Shown one piece after another: positions 1 through 15,939 of a stretch of DNA of 64,000 nt (the first letter of the stretch is position 1; each line of letters begins with the position of its first letter). The stretch covers positions 36,983,937 to 37,047,936 of the forward strand of contig NC_071334.1 in the NCBI RefSeq assembly GCF_027744825.2, in the 5' to 3' direction. The stretch comes from Synchiropus splendidus (Eukaryota; Chordata; Actinopteri; Syngnathiformes; Callionymidae). Both the position numbers and the translations under genes were made by a program. The notes under the pieces were generated by a model that had not been told where the DNA came from, did not search any database, and saw nothing but the letters and a program-made list of their open reading frames with translations.

Positions 1-1633
<1,633 letters not shown>

Positions 1634-1879
1634 TAGTGTCCAGCAGAAGGCCCACAACACCAAAGTTGGAGTGTGAGACGCTGTAGTGCAGAGCCGTGTT
1701 CCCGTTGCCATCTGTCATGTTGACCACGTGATCCAGCAGCGCCGCTGACACCTCTGTGAATGCCATCAAGTAGTCTGACACCCGCGATGGTTGCGCCATT
1801 TTCCCACTGGAAATGCGGAACCACTCCAGTTGGATTGTGTGATTACTGGCGAGCTGTAGAGCACATCGGGATGTCACAT
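1634..1879 (-). CDS. kank3: KANK3-like exon 6 (first ankyrin repeat)
   Basis: A 246-base exon encoding an LEWFRISS segment, then VSDYLMAF and the highly conserved NGNTALHYSVSHSNF that opens the KANK ankyrin domain. The donor is acta|GTGAGT after 1634. The acceptor AG that keeps phase (phase 1 in, phase 1 out) puts the first base at 1879. The first 20 or so residues (NVTSRCALQLAS) match the family poorly, so the exact acceptor is less certain than the donor. Confidence 0.9.
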
Positions 1880-1969
1880 CTCTCCTCTTCATGTTCTCAT
1901 ATTGTTAACAGTTAATGCTGTTTGTTAGTGAAATGAGGAAAAAAAAAACAGGACGCACCACTTCCTTAC

Positions 1970-2049
1970 TCTTCAGACTGTCCTCATCATCATTCAGGTG
2001 ATTCTTCAGGATGAGACAGGCTTCCCGCAATTTGGAGCTCAGCTCAAAC
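1970..2049 (-). CDS. kank3: KANK3-like exon 5
   Basis: An 80-base exon encoding FELSSKLREACLILKNHLND then DEDSLK. It corresponds to the helical segment that precedes the ankyrin domain in KANK proteins (family pattern E-K-x-x-x-S-x-x-x-x-A-C-x-x-L-K). The acceptor is cacag before 2049 and the donor is a|GTAAGG after 1970. Phase 2 in and phase 1 out agree with both neighbouring exons. Confidence 0.88.
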
Positions 2050-2122
2050 CTGTGGCAAAGACACTTCTAAAAGTTTGAGGAAAAACAGATATTGTGCATC
2101 TCCTTTTTGTACCGGAGGCCTC

Positions 2123-2205
2123 ACACCGAAATTTCGTTGCCATAATATACCGATATGTTTTTGTGCAATGACAATGAAAGTCTAAGTCTAAGTCTCTAAG
2201 TAATC
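2123..2205 (+). repeat. 3' end relic of a CR1/L2-type LINE
   Basis: A short piece with the GGAGGCCTCA..CGAAATTTCGTTGCC core and a terminal (GTCTAA)n tail. The same sequence, in the opposite orientation, ends the LINE at 49371-51003. It sits in KANK intron 4 and is a 5'-truncated insertion. Confidence 0.75.
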
Positions 2206-2894
2206 TCATTTAGTAATATAGCTGATTGGCGTCAAAATGGAAATTTTAGTGCTATGGTAAGGTACATCTCATTGAAATGTACAAAATGGTTGCCATGAAT
2301 GACATGCTGTTTTACGTTGTAAGAGAGGAAAATGATGGATGTGCAGTGCATGTGACTCAGTTCTAGTTTCAACTGATCAAAAAATAACTAAATGAACCTG
2401 TTGGCACAAGAAAACCAAACCAACTCATGTCATGTCATCTTGACAAGATGCTACACTTCAAGGCATCAGTTAGTAAAACGTCAAAACCACGTTTAAGCAG
2501 TGTTTATCTCAAGAGCCAGATTCCGCACTTCAGCACCATGGTTTAACGCCGTCACACACATCGATGGCGCTGTTATCATTGTCAAAATGCTTCATTCAGC
2601 ATATTTCTACTAAATACTAAGGGTCCTCACAAAGCCTGTTTTATGATAGATGTCCAGTATCCAAAGCACTTTATCACCCGAGTCCCAACTAACTTAGCAA
2701 CTATGTCAATACATGGTGGTATTGTCACATCCTTGATCTTCTTGTGAGAACTAACAATCAAAATGACCTGAGAAAAGTTGAAGACAAATCTACACCTCTG
2801 AAGGTCAGCGCTGTTACAAGTGACAACACATATTCACCACAAACATCTACAGATTAAGCTACAGACACAGTTACACTTCTCGATCGTACATAAT
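2206..2894. other. KANK intron 4, first part
   Basis: AT-rich intronic sequence between the LINE relic and the hAT-type element. I see no exon or classified repeat in it. Confidence 0.5.
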
Positions 2895-2902
2895 GTTATT
2901 AG

Positions 2903-3360
2903 TAGTGTTGGGAATTTAACGAGACAAAAAACTTAATTTAATTGAACAGTTTTCTTTCCAGACAACAGGGAACCTTTGTAAGTGCAGGTGTTCCTGGTCC
3001 AACAACTACAACAACTACAAACACAGAGTTTTTCCCTACACAATGGCAAGGGTTTCCACTACTCTGAATGTACTTGAAATTCTTATACAGATATTTTCAA
3101 GACATTAAAAGACCTTTAGTTCAAATAAAGTTATCCAAGAACTTGAATATAGCCACCGTGATTTATTGTCCTATTGTCAAACTGAAGCAAAATAAACAAT
3201 ATTTTGTTGTCATCATTTGATTCAGTAATATACCCAATTCGTTGAAATTGAAAAAATGTGGCTTCTTGTGGCAAATATTCTCATTAAACTGCGATTGGGA
3301 TTAATTAATCACAAATTCTCTAATTACCTTGATCATTTTTTTAATTGAATCCCACCCCTA
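2903..3360. mobile_element. hAT-type MITE in KANK intron
   Basis: A 458-bp insertion bounded by TAGTGTTGGGAATT and AATCCCACCCCTA, an imperfect terminal inverted repeat. The flanks are GTTATTAG (2895-2902) and GTTATTCG (3361-3368), a 7 of 8 target-site duplication as hAT elements produce. The interior is AT-rich and non-coding. Confidence 0.65.
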
Positions 3361-3368
3361 GTTATTCG

Positions 3369-4380
3369 ACATTTACTTCCGATGCGTAGCTGAAGCACAT
3401 ATCCCAGTCCGATTATACAGTAGTCCAGCAAAAAATAAATAAAATAAATAAAAAAAAAACAAAACATGCTAGCTTAGTGGCGCTATTAACTGCATTATCC
3501 AGGTAGTGTTGTCTGCACTAAGAGAAATTCAGATTTCTCTCCAGTAGTCGGATTAAGCCGTTTAGATACATATATACATACATACATACATATTGAACTT
3601 AACAGTCCGGACTTGCGCAATTATTCGTTTTTCTGGGTTGTCATAAAACATGCTCATTTTTATTGTGGTCAACACATCATGAACAGTTTTATTCATTGAA
3701 AATGAGTTTATCCATATTTATGCCAGGAGCATTGTATGCAGACAGATCCAATGATCAGATCAATGACAAATCTGCATGAGTGGTGTAATATATGTGTATA
3801 TGGCAATATCTGCGAAAGTGCTGCATGTTTGCTGCCTGCTGTACCTACTGTGTTGAAAAACAATGTTAATCTACTGAACCTTTGTAACAGAGTTTTTAAG
3901 AAAGTGATATTACCCTTCCTCACTGCCAGAAACACTTGCTGTTTTTGGAAACCAACCATTTTCATATGAGTTCATCTACCACAGTCCTGTGCTGCACACT
4001 CCATCAAACATACTGAAGAAACACATGAACCAGGTTTTAAAGTTGGAACGAATCCGTAATTGCAGAGCAGACATGCTGTCAGCCAACAAAACCTGCAGTA
4101 CAATAACTCACACAAAAATTTGCACGGCTCCCTCAGTAATGATGCGCTCGCTGACAATAAGTCATGTATGGACCACAGTCGAATCTTTCAGCACAACAAA
4201 TTTGTCACTACTCGCCATCTGCTCTCCACTCAACTCTTAAAGCTGGTCAACCTAAGTTAAACACTAGCATGAGCAGACACCATTTATCACCAGCTGCTTG
4301 TTCTACTGAGTGTGAGAAGTGCAAAGCTAAAACAAGGACTCTCATGGAATTCATGGTTGTAATAGAGCCAGCCTTTTTCG
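3369..4380. other. KANK intron 4, middle part
   Basis: AT-rich intron containing a small (ATAC)n tract near 3570-3595. Short open frames at 3708-4260 on both strands resemble nothing I know and have no splice or codon signal. No gene is supported. Confidence 0.5.
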
Positions 4381-4384
4381 CTTG

Positions 4385-4740
4385 CTGAGGACCAATCCAC
4401 CTGGCCATAGTATGCCTTCGTGCCGGTAGCAAGCTGTCAGATGTTGCTGGTGAATTTGGTATGTCTCACAGTGTCATCAGTGGACTTGTAGCAAGACACA
4501 GAACACCGGGCAGTGTTCGCGGCTGACCCAGGAATGGAGACCCATAAGCAAATGCAGTGCAATGATGACCAGTACCTCAGGACTTGACCTAAACCCATTG
4601 AGCACATCTGGTACCACCTGAAGCAGCACTTTGATGTCTGTACCCCTCCCCAATGTGGCTTGGCAGACCTGCGTGTAGCAATTGTGGAGGGGTGGAACAC
4701 ATTCACAACATCATGAGGCTAGTGAGGAGCATGAGACATC
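4385..4740 (+). mobile_element. Tc1/mariner-like transposase relic
   Basis: Fragments of a Tc1-type transposase inside the KANK intron. At 4440-4500 a helix-turn-helix piece reads GEFGMSHSVISGLVARH in one frame. At about 4590-4700 the C-terminal piece reads DLNPIEHIWYHLKQHF followed by LADLRVAIVEGWNTF. The catalytic middle is deleted and several stops are present, so it is dead. Identification rests on the DLNPIEHxW signature. Confidence 0.75.
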
Positions 4741-4972
4741 ACTCTCACACTGTCATTGTGGCAAATGTTGAAAACACCCGCTATTGGTTTCTGACAGTTT
4801 GGGTTATCTTAGCTCGACGACAGCAACAGACAGATCTTTCCTATCGATTCACCGTTCCATTGCAACTGCATCATGAGGTTGAATGAATCTTCAATAGTCT
4901 TGCAACGAACTGATAAAGGAAGGAATAATCAGCATGGATAATGTCTTGGTTTTGGTTTGTCACACCACGTAC

Positions 4973-5200
4973 TTCTCTTTCACTCCTTCTGATGAATATT
5001 TTGCACAAAGGGTTTCCTCGTCTGTGTCACTCTCATTCATGTTGATGTTCCTCTCCTCCTCTGACGTCTCCTCTTCTAGCGTCGCCTCGTCCTCCTCCGA
5101 GCTGTCCAGACATTCACCTTCTGCACTTTCCCCAGAGGAGCTGCCGTCATCTTCATCGTCCACTTCGTCATCTTCTTCTTCACTGGACGTAGACTCATAG
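4973..5200 (-). CDS. kank3: KANK3-like exon 4 (acidic region)
   Basis: A 228-base exon starting YESTSSEEEDDEVDDEDDG and continuing as a Ser/Glu/Asp-rich stretch to GVKEK. The YESTSSEE start and long acidic run are typical of the region between coiled coil and ankyrin domain in KANK proteins. The acceptor is cctcag before 5200 and the donor is GAGAA|GTACGT after 4973. It enters and leaves in phase 2, and both phases agree with the flanking exons. The antisense strand gives a Ser-rich open frame that is only a shadow. Confidence 0.93.
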
Positions 5201-5467
5201 CTGAGGCAACAAAGCATTAATATTCTCCTTCACAAAACTGCTAACTGAATCCTACAATTAATAGCTAAACAATATTAGACTACGTTCCCTCGTCTTAATA
5301 CATTTTGACCAGTAGTACGAAAATAAGTAGCTATGTTGCTAAGGTGCTATATTCCTCTCCTCATTTTAATGATCATATCTTTTTTACCTTGAGCTTTGAG
5401 CTGTCAGACATTCAGACATATACTTCTGTAATAAAAATTAATGTTAGCAATATGGGTTCCTTGTTAC

Positions 5468-5564
5468 CCTCCATTGAGGATGCCAACAAACTGCAGGCTC
5501 TTTTTGCTGCCATTCTCTCCTGAGCAACTTCCATCTTTCCTCTTCATGATTGACTTCAGCAATC
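5468..5564 (-). CDS. kank3: KANK3-like exon 3 (LKSIM / SLQFVG segment)
   Basis: A 97-base exon found by phase matching. It encodes LLKSIMKRKDGSCSGENGSK followed by KSLQFVGILNG, a conserved KANK linker. The acceptor is atccccag before 5564 and the donor is GGAGG|GTAACA after 5468. Phase 1 in (Gly codon shared with exon 2) and phase 2 out (Gly codon shared with exon 4) connect the large exon to the acidic exon, which otherwise do not join in frame. No start codon is involved, so simple frame searches miss it. Confidence 0.92.
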
Positions 5565-9065
<3,501 letters not shown>

Positions 9066-9102
9066 CAGACAGATTGGGGTTAACTTGCACTGATTGGGTC
9101 AT
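9066..9102 (-). CDS. kank3: KANK3-like exon 1 with start codon
   Basis: A 37-base coding exon: MTQSVQVNPNLS plus the first base of an Asp codon completed in exon 2, giving LSDLGSPF across the junction. The donor is TCTG|GTAAGA. The ATG at 9102-9100 is preceded by a purine-containing leader (CTTGCAAG). Phase 1 matches the large exon. The short start exon upstream of the KN-motif exon is usual for KANK genes. A possible acceptor (cctag) at about 9130 suggests a separate, more distal 5' untranslated exon, which was not located. Confidence 0.87.
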
Positions 9103-9601
9103 CTTGCAAGAGAGGAATCTTCCAGCACACTAGGCATCAAATTTGCACCTCCCTGGAAAGACAAATTATGTCAAGGATGCTTATGTTGCGAGTGATAAGG
9201 AAGAAAAACAGACACATAGTGTTGTTTTAAAATATAGGTTATTTCATGACCTGTTACACATGTCACACCTTGTCATTAATCACCAGCCAGATCACACACT
9301 TCTAACATTTGAATTGGTACAACTTTAGACATAAACAAGAGGAAAAGCTTTAGAAGTGGATGCAGGCTTGACAGAAGGCACCAAGGAGCTGTTACAGCTT
9401 GTTTGTTCAGATAGTGAACTCAGCAGAGAGGATGAAATCTCTGAGGTAAATATGTTTTATTGCATCCATCTGTCTGCATGCCATTTACTTTTCACCTGGC
9501 ATTGGTGACGATCCGAATGCTGGCTAAACATGTAGCTTTCTCTATAACATTGCATAGCTAGTACAGGAAAAAAAAAACAAACAAACAAACAAAAAAAAAA
9601 A

Positions 9602-9707
<106 letters not shown>

Positions 9708-9822
9708 TTATTATCTTTTTTTCACTTTTAGGACTTTTGTACACTTACAGAACTAGTTTTGTTGCACTGAACAGGAACTTGCAAACCAGTCTCAGAAATA
9801 CATATGGAATCACAATAAAGTT

Positions 9823-9864
9823 ATATGATATCACAATATTAAAGTAAATATTGTGATATCATAT
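9823..9864. repeat. Perfect 18-bp inverted repeat
   Basis: ATATGATATCACAATATT at 9823-9840 is followed by a 6-base spacer and its exact reverse complement at 9847-9864. It could be the end of a palindromic MITE or a local hairpin. No other part of an element was identified. Confidence 0.8.
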
Positions 9865-10740
9865 TTTTGCCACATCTCCCACCCCTACTCTGGCACCAAA
9901 ATGTCAGAATATTAGTGACTGTATAATGCCCTACTTGTAGTGTCATCACACAAGTTTCCATGAAAAGAGCGTTTCCGCCTGGGGATTTAGCCGAATATGA
10001 TTGAAATTCGCCGACACTTCTGCAGTCGTACGTTGGCCATTGTGGGCACCATATTTGTTTACCGGTTTGTCTCACGTTATCCACATCTCGCGCGTCGCAC
10101 TCGCTGCATGGAAGCACGCTGTTATTGATGTCATGTGTGACGCTGATGACTGAAGGAAACCGCAGATAAGTTCGAAACTTTAAAAAATTGTTTGCAAAAC
10201 TAACTCACAGATTCTTAATCTGAGGAGTGTTTTGGTGTTTTTCTGGCACAAAGCTCGCTTCCCAGTGCCATGCAGAGAGTTGCACTTAGATAATAGGGAA
10301 CTTAATATCATCAGTAAATTATTTGACCCACACACAGTCTGTTATTGATTCGAGGCAGACCTACTAGAGAGCAGTATACTAAGCCCACAGAAAATATGCC
10401 AGCAAAATGCCTGTTGCAAAATGCCAAAATACCTGCCTTACAAACCCACTTTCATGAAGTCATTCATTTGGTTTGAAAACACACACAGACGTGTTTCCCA
10501 CAGCCTCAGGCACATTCTTACCACATGCAGTTGCAACACGCCAGGCTCTTCCAGCCAGCTGACTACCTATTAACCTATGAATACATTACATTCACACAAG
10601 AGCATTATCCGTTCACTCACACAGATTCTAATTTGTTGTTTCATGACTGCACATTGACTTGTGTAAATCCAATTTTAATGGTTTTAAGGAGCGTACAGAC
10701 CAAAGAGACAATGACGTGTTGCCTTTGATTAGGTCTGCCT
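9865..10740. other. Intergenic, upstream of KANK
   Basis: No gene seen. The stretch at about 9890-10190 loosely resembles 21470-21600 (shared TAATGCCC, AAGAGCG and TGACGCTGAT motifs), suggesting an unclassified interspersed repeat. Confidence 0.4.
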
Positions 10741-10752
10741 CTTATGCCATTG

Positions 10753-10754
<2 letters not shown>

Positions 10755-10803
<49 letters not shown>
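10755..10803. repeat. (AT)n microsatellite
   Basis: About 49 bases of alternating AT, abutting the left arm of the inverted repeat at 10806-10911. Confidence 0.97.
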
Positions 10804-10805
<2 letters not shown>

Positions 10806-10848
10806 AAGGAAATACATCTGGCGATATTCACATCGACAATATATATAT

Positions 10849-10879
<31 letters not shown>

Positions 10880-10911
10880 TTCGATGTGAATATCGCCAAA
10901 TGTACTTCCTT
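10806..10911. repeat. 31-bp inverted repeat with AT-rich loop
   Basis: The arm at 10806-10836 ends GGCGATATTCACATCGA. The arm at 10881-10911 begins TCGATGTGAATATCGCC. They match at 29 of 31 positions. The 44-base loop is nearly all A and T. This is a MITE-like or hairpin structure. Confidence 0.85.
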
Positions 10912-11471
10912 CGCAGTCCTTCCATACGCGTTTACTTTGCTATTCCTCCTCGTTTCCGTTTTCCTGTCTCTACTCCACCTTGACAAGCACGCGCAGCTGG
11001 CGCTCATTCCCGCTGATTCTCCCTGCGTGGACATAAGCTTCCCAACGCCATCTGCGTGTGCCGGATTGTAGCGTCTCGTTCGTCCAGGTAATAGCTTCCT
11101 CAAGATTTCCAGGTTCTTGCTCCTAACCCTGTTGAATTCCTAAATTCTCTGCGCGCTCGAATCCCTATTTCAGCCGTAGCTCTCTCCCTTTGCTCTTCTT
11201 AGTTTAGTTTTCTCCGTTCTCTCTCCTAGTAAAACTCAGTACGGGTGTGAGCAATTTTACCCCGCTCACTCCATTGTTCCGTAAAGTTTAACCCTCGCGT
11301 GCATGTGTGTAATCACCACCATCGAGCGCTTTAAGTTTGTCGCCACCGCGTTGAGCTTAAATCGTCGTCACGGTCTCATCGAGTTCATGAATGCGAGTCC
11401 AATGCAGTGAGTGTGCCGCGTGTTTGTCGAAATTATCATGAGATGCAGAATTGTCATCGTGGATATTGTTT

Positions 11472-11514
11472 TTGGTAGTTTATCAAGTACTTATCGTACT
11501 CGATAAACTACCAA
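11472..11514. repeat. 19-bp inverted repeat
   Basis: TTGGTAGTTTATCAAGTAC at 11472-11490 pairs with GTACTCGATAAACTACCAA at 11496-11514 with one mismatch and a 5-base loop. It lies just before the LINE relic. Confidence 0.8.
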
Positions 11515-11544
11515 CCCATCTGCAATGCTTATAACGCCTTCCTT

Positions 11545-12860
11545 CAAGCAGCACTGGGACTGACCACTTGATGGTTCATCTTGCTCCCAGTTAGAAACAG
11601 AGATTGAAGCTTGCAAAGCTTGTAGTGAGGAGCATGAAGATCTGGACAAGTGAAGCTGTAGAGTAGCTGTAGACTTGTATGGAGACCACAGACTGGGAGA
11701 TGTTCAGGACTGCTACCAATAATCTGCGCAAGAATACAGACACTGTGACTTCATGGATCAAATACTGAGCAGAGTGCATTGTTCCAACGCGCACCAAGGT
11801 GACTTATGTAAATGACAAACCTTGGTTCACAGCGAAACTCAGCAAGACTAGACAGGAGAAAGAGGCAGCTTGCAAGAGTGGGGACAGGAACTGCTACAAA
11901 GATGAAGTATCTGTTTCGGAGGGAGCTAAAAAAAAAGCTCAGGCCATATGTTCAGATAAACTTTGGCAGCAGTTTTCGGCCAATGACTCTGCTGCAGTGT
12001 AGAGAGGGCTCAAAGTAGTCACAAACTAAAGAACACGTACACACCCCATTCTGAACAACATCGCTCTGGCACACGTCTTGAACGTCTATTACCGTTGTTT
12101 CAAACAGCCATCTTGCCCCAACACCTCTGTGAACTCTCTAGCCGCCGCTTCCACTTCATAACAAAGGACTCTGGTGTCAGGGTCCCGTTCGTCGACTTCA
12201 GCTTTGTTTTGAATGCAATTCTCCTGGCTCAGCTTCAAGACAAGCTTTATCAGCTCGACATTGTCTAACTCCCTCTGCAGGTGGATTATGGACTTCCTGA
12301 CTGGCTGGAGCCAGTATGTGTGGCTGGGGACCACTGTGTCAGATAGGAGGGAGGAGGACCGCCTGGTGCTTTCACAACAACCTGAAGCTGAACACCCATA
12401 AAACAGTGGAGATGATCGTGGACCTCAGAAGAGTCACAGTAGACATGCTGGTTCAGTTCTACACCGCCATCAACGAGTATATCCTCAATCTTCTCTATCA
12501 CCATGTAGTACTGCAGCGGCACCTCCAGGGTCCATTCTGCTGAGAAGGTGATCGGTTTCAGACTGCCACCTCTTCATGACCCTCCAGGACCCAGAGACAT
12601 ACAGGTCGGGTCAGAACCGACCCTTCTCAACCTAGCCATGGAATGTTTGTCCCTCTTCCCCTGGCAGGTGGCTACAGTCAATCTAGACCAGAACAGTTTT
12701 TCCCCCTCGGCCGTCTGATCAATTCGTGTACAGCCATTATTGTTAGTTGTTTATTTATCAATTACTTCTATCATTATAACTGATTCTTTTTTTTTTTTTT
12801 GTAAATTTTGTTGGTGGGATGATCAGTCACATTGGCAATAAAGCTGATTCTGCTTCTGAT
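11545..12860 (+). mobile_element. Degenerate CR1/L2-type LINE copy
   Basis: A shortened relative of the LINE at 16.5-20.05 kb. Matching stretches include the post-endonuclease region (NDKPWFT, CKSGDRNCYK near 11810-11900), the RT region LCRWIMDFLTGWSQYVW near 12270, a C-terminal part near 12540-12720, and a terminal CTGATTC-type tail near 12843-12860. Large internal deletions near 12345 and 12440 remove the RT catalytic block, and frameshifts are frequent. It is inactive. Confidence 0.85.
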
Positions 12861-12869
12861 TCATTTCAA

Positions 12870-13845
12870 ATATTCCAAAGTTCATTTCGAAAGACATTTC
12901 GATTACAATGGCACAAAATACCGACGTCCAGTTCTTCAAGCCCTGGAGGACATGACCTCAACTTCTTTATGTTTATTATCCAAATACTGTTGTTAGTGGA
13001 AAAAAAACCCTCCACAACTCTGTCCAGTTTGTTTCACAGCTCGCCCTGTGATCACACATGACACCTGTTCACGTGCATGCATGCAGACAGAGCAGCAGAC
13101 AGACAGGTATGCACTCAAGCGTTGAATATCTTCTCTCTGATTAGATGATAGACATGAAATAACAGACTTCATTCTGCATTCCTTCTCTCTCTGAAGACCT
13201 TAATTCCCTACCAGCAAAGGGCCACATTGTCCAACATGCACACACCTGGTGTGTTTAAAACAACATCACATAAAAAGATCGGAATGCAGAGCAGAAACAA
13301 CTGCAACCATACAACACAATGACGAGTGAACTCCACTCAATCTCTGAAGTGTTGGGGACACTCTAAGGCACTGTCACTGCAGAGGCCAAACAGCAGGTCT
13401 CGATGAAAGCATTTGTTCAACATGACCCCATGTAACACCCACCAGTGAGGATGTAAAGACGCTGGAGTTTGGATAAATCCATCCCATACTTCTCAGTTTG
13501 TGTAGGGACCCAGAATAAATTTAGGAAGACCAATATCCCCTCATTTTTCAGATGTGATGGTGATTTAACAATTTGCATCATTCACATTGGGGAAGGGACG
13601 TGTGAAATTTTAAAATAAAAAAGGTAGCAATAAAAGCATTTCAATTGTCTTTGAATTGTATAGATAAATATAATTTGTTAAACTGAATAATGAACTGGAA
13701 AACATTCAAAATATATTTCTAGAATCCTTGAATAAGTAAGTAAACCAAGTCTTGTCATTGAAGTCATATTATGCTATTGAATGTACTGGACATCAAAGCA
13801 GCATACCCAAAACAGCCGTATGATACTTTCATACTTAAAACACTA
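12870..13845. other. Intergenic, nothing recognised
   Basis: AT-rich sequence without a supported gene, RNA or classified repeat. Confidence 0.45.
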
Positions 13846-13849
13846 ATAA

Positions 13850-13981
13850 GACAAGAATAGACTTCATCCAAGAAACACACTTAAGTGATGAAGAAGCAAA
13901 AAAAGCAAAAATGAATAAAATGGATGGACATGTGTTTCACAGTTTATTTTCAAGTGCCTGCGATGGTGTAATGATTCTCAT
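13850..13981 (+). mobile_element. L1 copy A, endonuclease piece 1
   Basis: It reads DFIQETHLSDEEAKKAKMNK and continues to a GVMILII segment, the early part of an L1 APE-type endonuclease with the catalytic QETH glutamate. The reading is cut by the hAT element and resumes at 15337. Confidence 0.75.
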
Positions 13982-13989
13982 TATTGAAA

Positions 13990-15328
13990 TAGGGCTGGGT
14001 TAAACGATTATTTTTGTAATCGATTAATCTAGAAAATATTTTTTCGATTCATCAATTAATCTAACGGCTCATTTTTAAATCCGATTCGATTCGATTTCCA
14101 TTTGATTATCGATTATCTCCTCATAATTTGACCCATATAGCAATTAATGCTAATTTATCTCCATGAATAAAACACAAATTTCTTCTTTCCAACATGTTTT
14201 TATTATGGAATGGAATTCTATAATAAAAAATAATAAAATAAAACTTTCTTTCAATAAATAAAACGGCAAAAAACACAATCTGAACCAAAATCTTATCAAC
14301 ATAAAATAAATAAAAAATAACAGCAGCAGTGACAGCTGCAATTTACAAAACAACACAATGTGTGACAGCAGCAACTTAGCCTAATCATTTAAATCTGTGA
14401 AATCATCAAAAGGATGCTCTCAGAAAGTGCAGTAGCCTCCTGGGGATGCAGGGTTTTTTTTTTTTTCGTCTGATGGTAGTCTTAACTTTTCTGCTTATCC
14501 CTGTCCCTGAAAACATAAATCACAAACACAGTGCATAGGTTAATAAAAATATATATTTCTAAATGATATGCCCATGTCAATAAAGTATAATAATAATAAT
14601 ACATCAACCTAAAAGTTGAAAGTAAGAAAACAACAATGAATGTTGTATTTTAAAAAAAGACAGACAAAGAAATAAAAAATAAAAAAATAGCGTGGTGTGT
14701 TCATCCAGCGGCCCAATTTAGCTTCTCCTCATCTTCCTTATCTGAGAAGGTGCAGCCCTCAAGACGTGCTTTCACAGAAAGATGTGATTTGTATAAAAAA
14801 GACAGCTAATAATGGGAGCTGGTTGCTGCATTTCATGTTGGTTTTGAGGAGGGACTGCTGTTCATGTCCGCTTCTTTTCCACATTCGATGATTCAGGAGG
14901 AATTAGGTGTGTGCGTGTTAAAGTGGTCACGTGTTCTGTGTGTGCGAGGCTGAAGCACAAGTTATGTGGTGCCGTTTGGATGAATGACGGGGTTAATCAT
15001 TGCAAACAAGGAAAGAAAAAAAGTTGAAAACTTACGGTGTCCTCTCCTCCACACAAGCAGCTCCCGGGTGCCTCCTCTTAAGGTGCTGGTGCATCGCGGT
15101 AGTTGCTTTTATGGTATGCCATCTCTATTTTGCACAGGTCACAGACCATGGAATCGTTACCTTTAGGTGTAAAGTACTGCCATACTTTTGACATCTTATT
15201 ATGAGATCTTTTCTTCTCCCCCGACTCGCTACTACTCGATGCCGCGGCCGCCGCCATTTTTTGATTCTGAGTGATCGCATCAACGTGCAGTTTTCGCGTC
15301 GACGTATTTTTTCGTCGTCCCAGCCCTA
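13990..15328 (-). mobile_element. hAT transposon, internally deleted
   Basis: A 1339-bp element with 10-bp perfect inverted ends (TAGGGCTGGG at 13990, CCCAGCCCTA ending at 15328). The flanks TATTGAAA (13982-13989) and AATTGAAA (15329-15336) match at 7 of 8 positions, a typical hAT target duplication. On the minus strand near the right end it encodes the N-terminus of a transposase with a BED-type zinc finger. The catalytic part is missing, so it is non-autonomous. It sits inside an L1 endonuclease frame. Confidence 0.88.
15078..15256 (-). pseudogene. hAT transposase N-terminus (BED zinc finger)
   Basis: From the Met at about 15256 it reads MAAAAASSSSESGEKKR, then SKVWQYFTPKGNDSMVCDLC and a downstream YHKSN. 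The aromatic W..YF pair, C-x2-C and following His form the first part of a BED finger, the DNA-binding domain of hAT transposases and ZBED proteins. The frame stops shortly after and no RNase-H-like catalytic domain follows. The upstream extension of the open frame runs into the element end and L1 flank and is not real coding sequence. Confidence 0.75.
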
Positions 15329-15336
15329 AATTGAAA

Positions 15337-15935
15337 ATAGTATTAGTTTTATTAAAAGAAGTTAAACATGAAGGAGGGCAGATGATATGTGTACAAGCTC
15401 TAATTGGAGGACTATGAGTGACACTATGCAACATATATGCGCCTAACAAAGAGGACCCACATTTTTTTCATGAAACAAAGTAATAGGTGACATGGGTGGA
15501 GAAATAATAATGGCAGGTGATATTAATGAAGTGATGGATCCCATGCTGGACAAAAGTTGCCCCAAAAAATTGCAGATGACAAAGAACAGAGAAGCCATCC
15601 AGATGATGAAAGAACGTGGATCTTACAGATATCTGGAGACTTATTAACTTCAGTGAGAAGGAATATACATTTTTCTCCCATAGTCACAAAACACATTCAA
15701 GAACTGACTATTTTTTTATTGGACAACCTTAAGTAAACTGTATAATAGAATGTAGCATTGGAGCAATTGTCATTACTCATCATGCTGCTGTAGAACTAGA
15801 ATGTGGAAGAGAAAAAGAACAACAGATGGAGAATGGACACCTCACTTCTTCAGGATGCTTCATTTGCAATTGAATTGGATAAAGATGGAAAAATATGGTT
15901 TATATAATGTGTGCTCAACTGATAAAGCGACAGAG
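15337..15935 (+). mobile_element. L1 copy A, endonuclease piece 2
   Basis: Resumes the L1 endonuclease after the hAT. Recognisable pieces are GGQMICVQALIGG, NIYAPNKEDPHFF, EIIMAGDINEVMDPMLDKS and HSHKTHSRTDYFFI, followed by a TSHHAAV-like end. Frameshifts and stops make it inactive. Confidence 0.78.
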
Positions 15936-15939
15936 CTGG

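Noticed and set aside
4934..5200. Ser-rich plus-strand open frame
   Set aside because: It is the antisense shadow of the acidic KANK exon at 4973-5200; the minus strand has the family match and splice sites.
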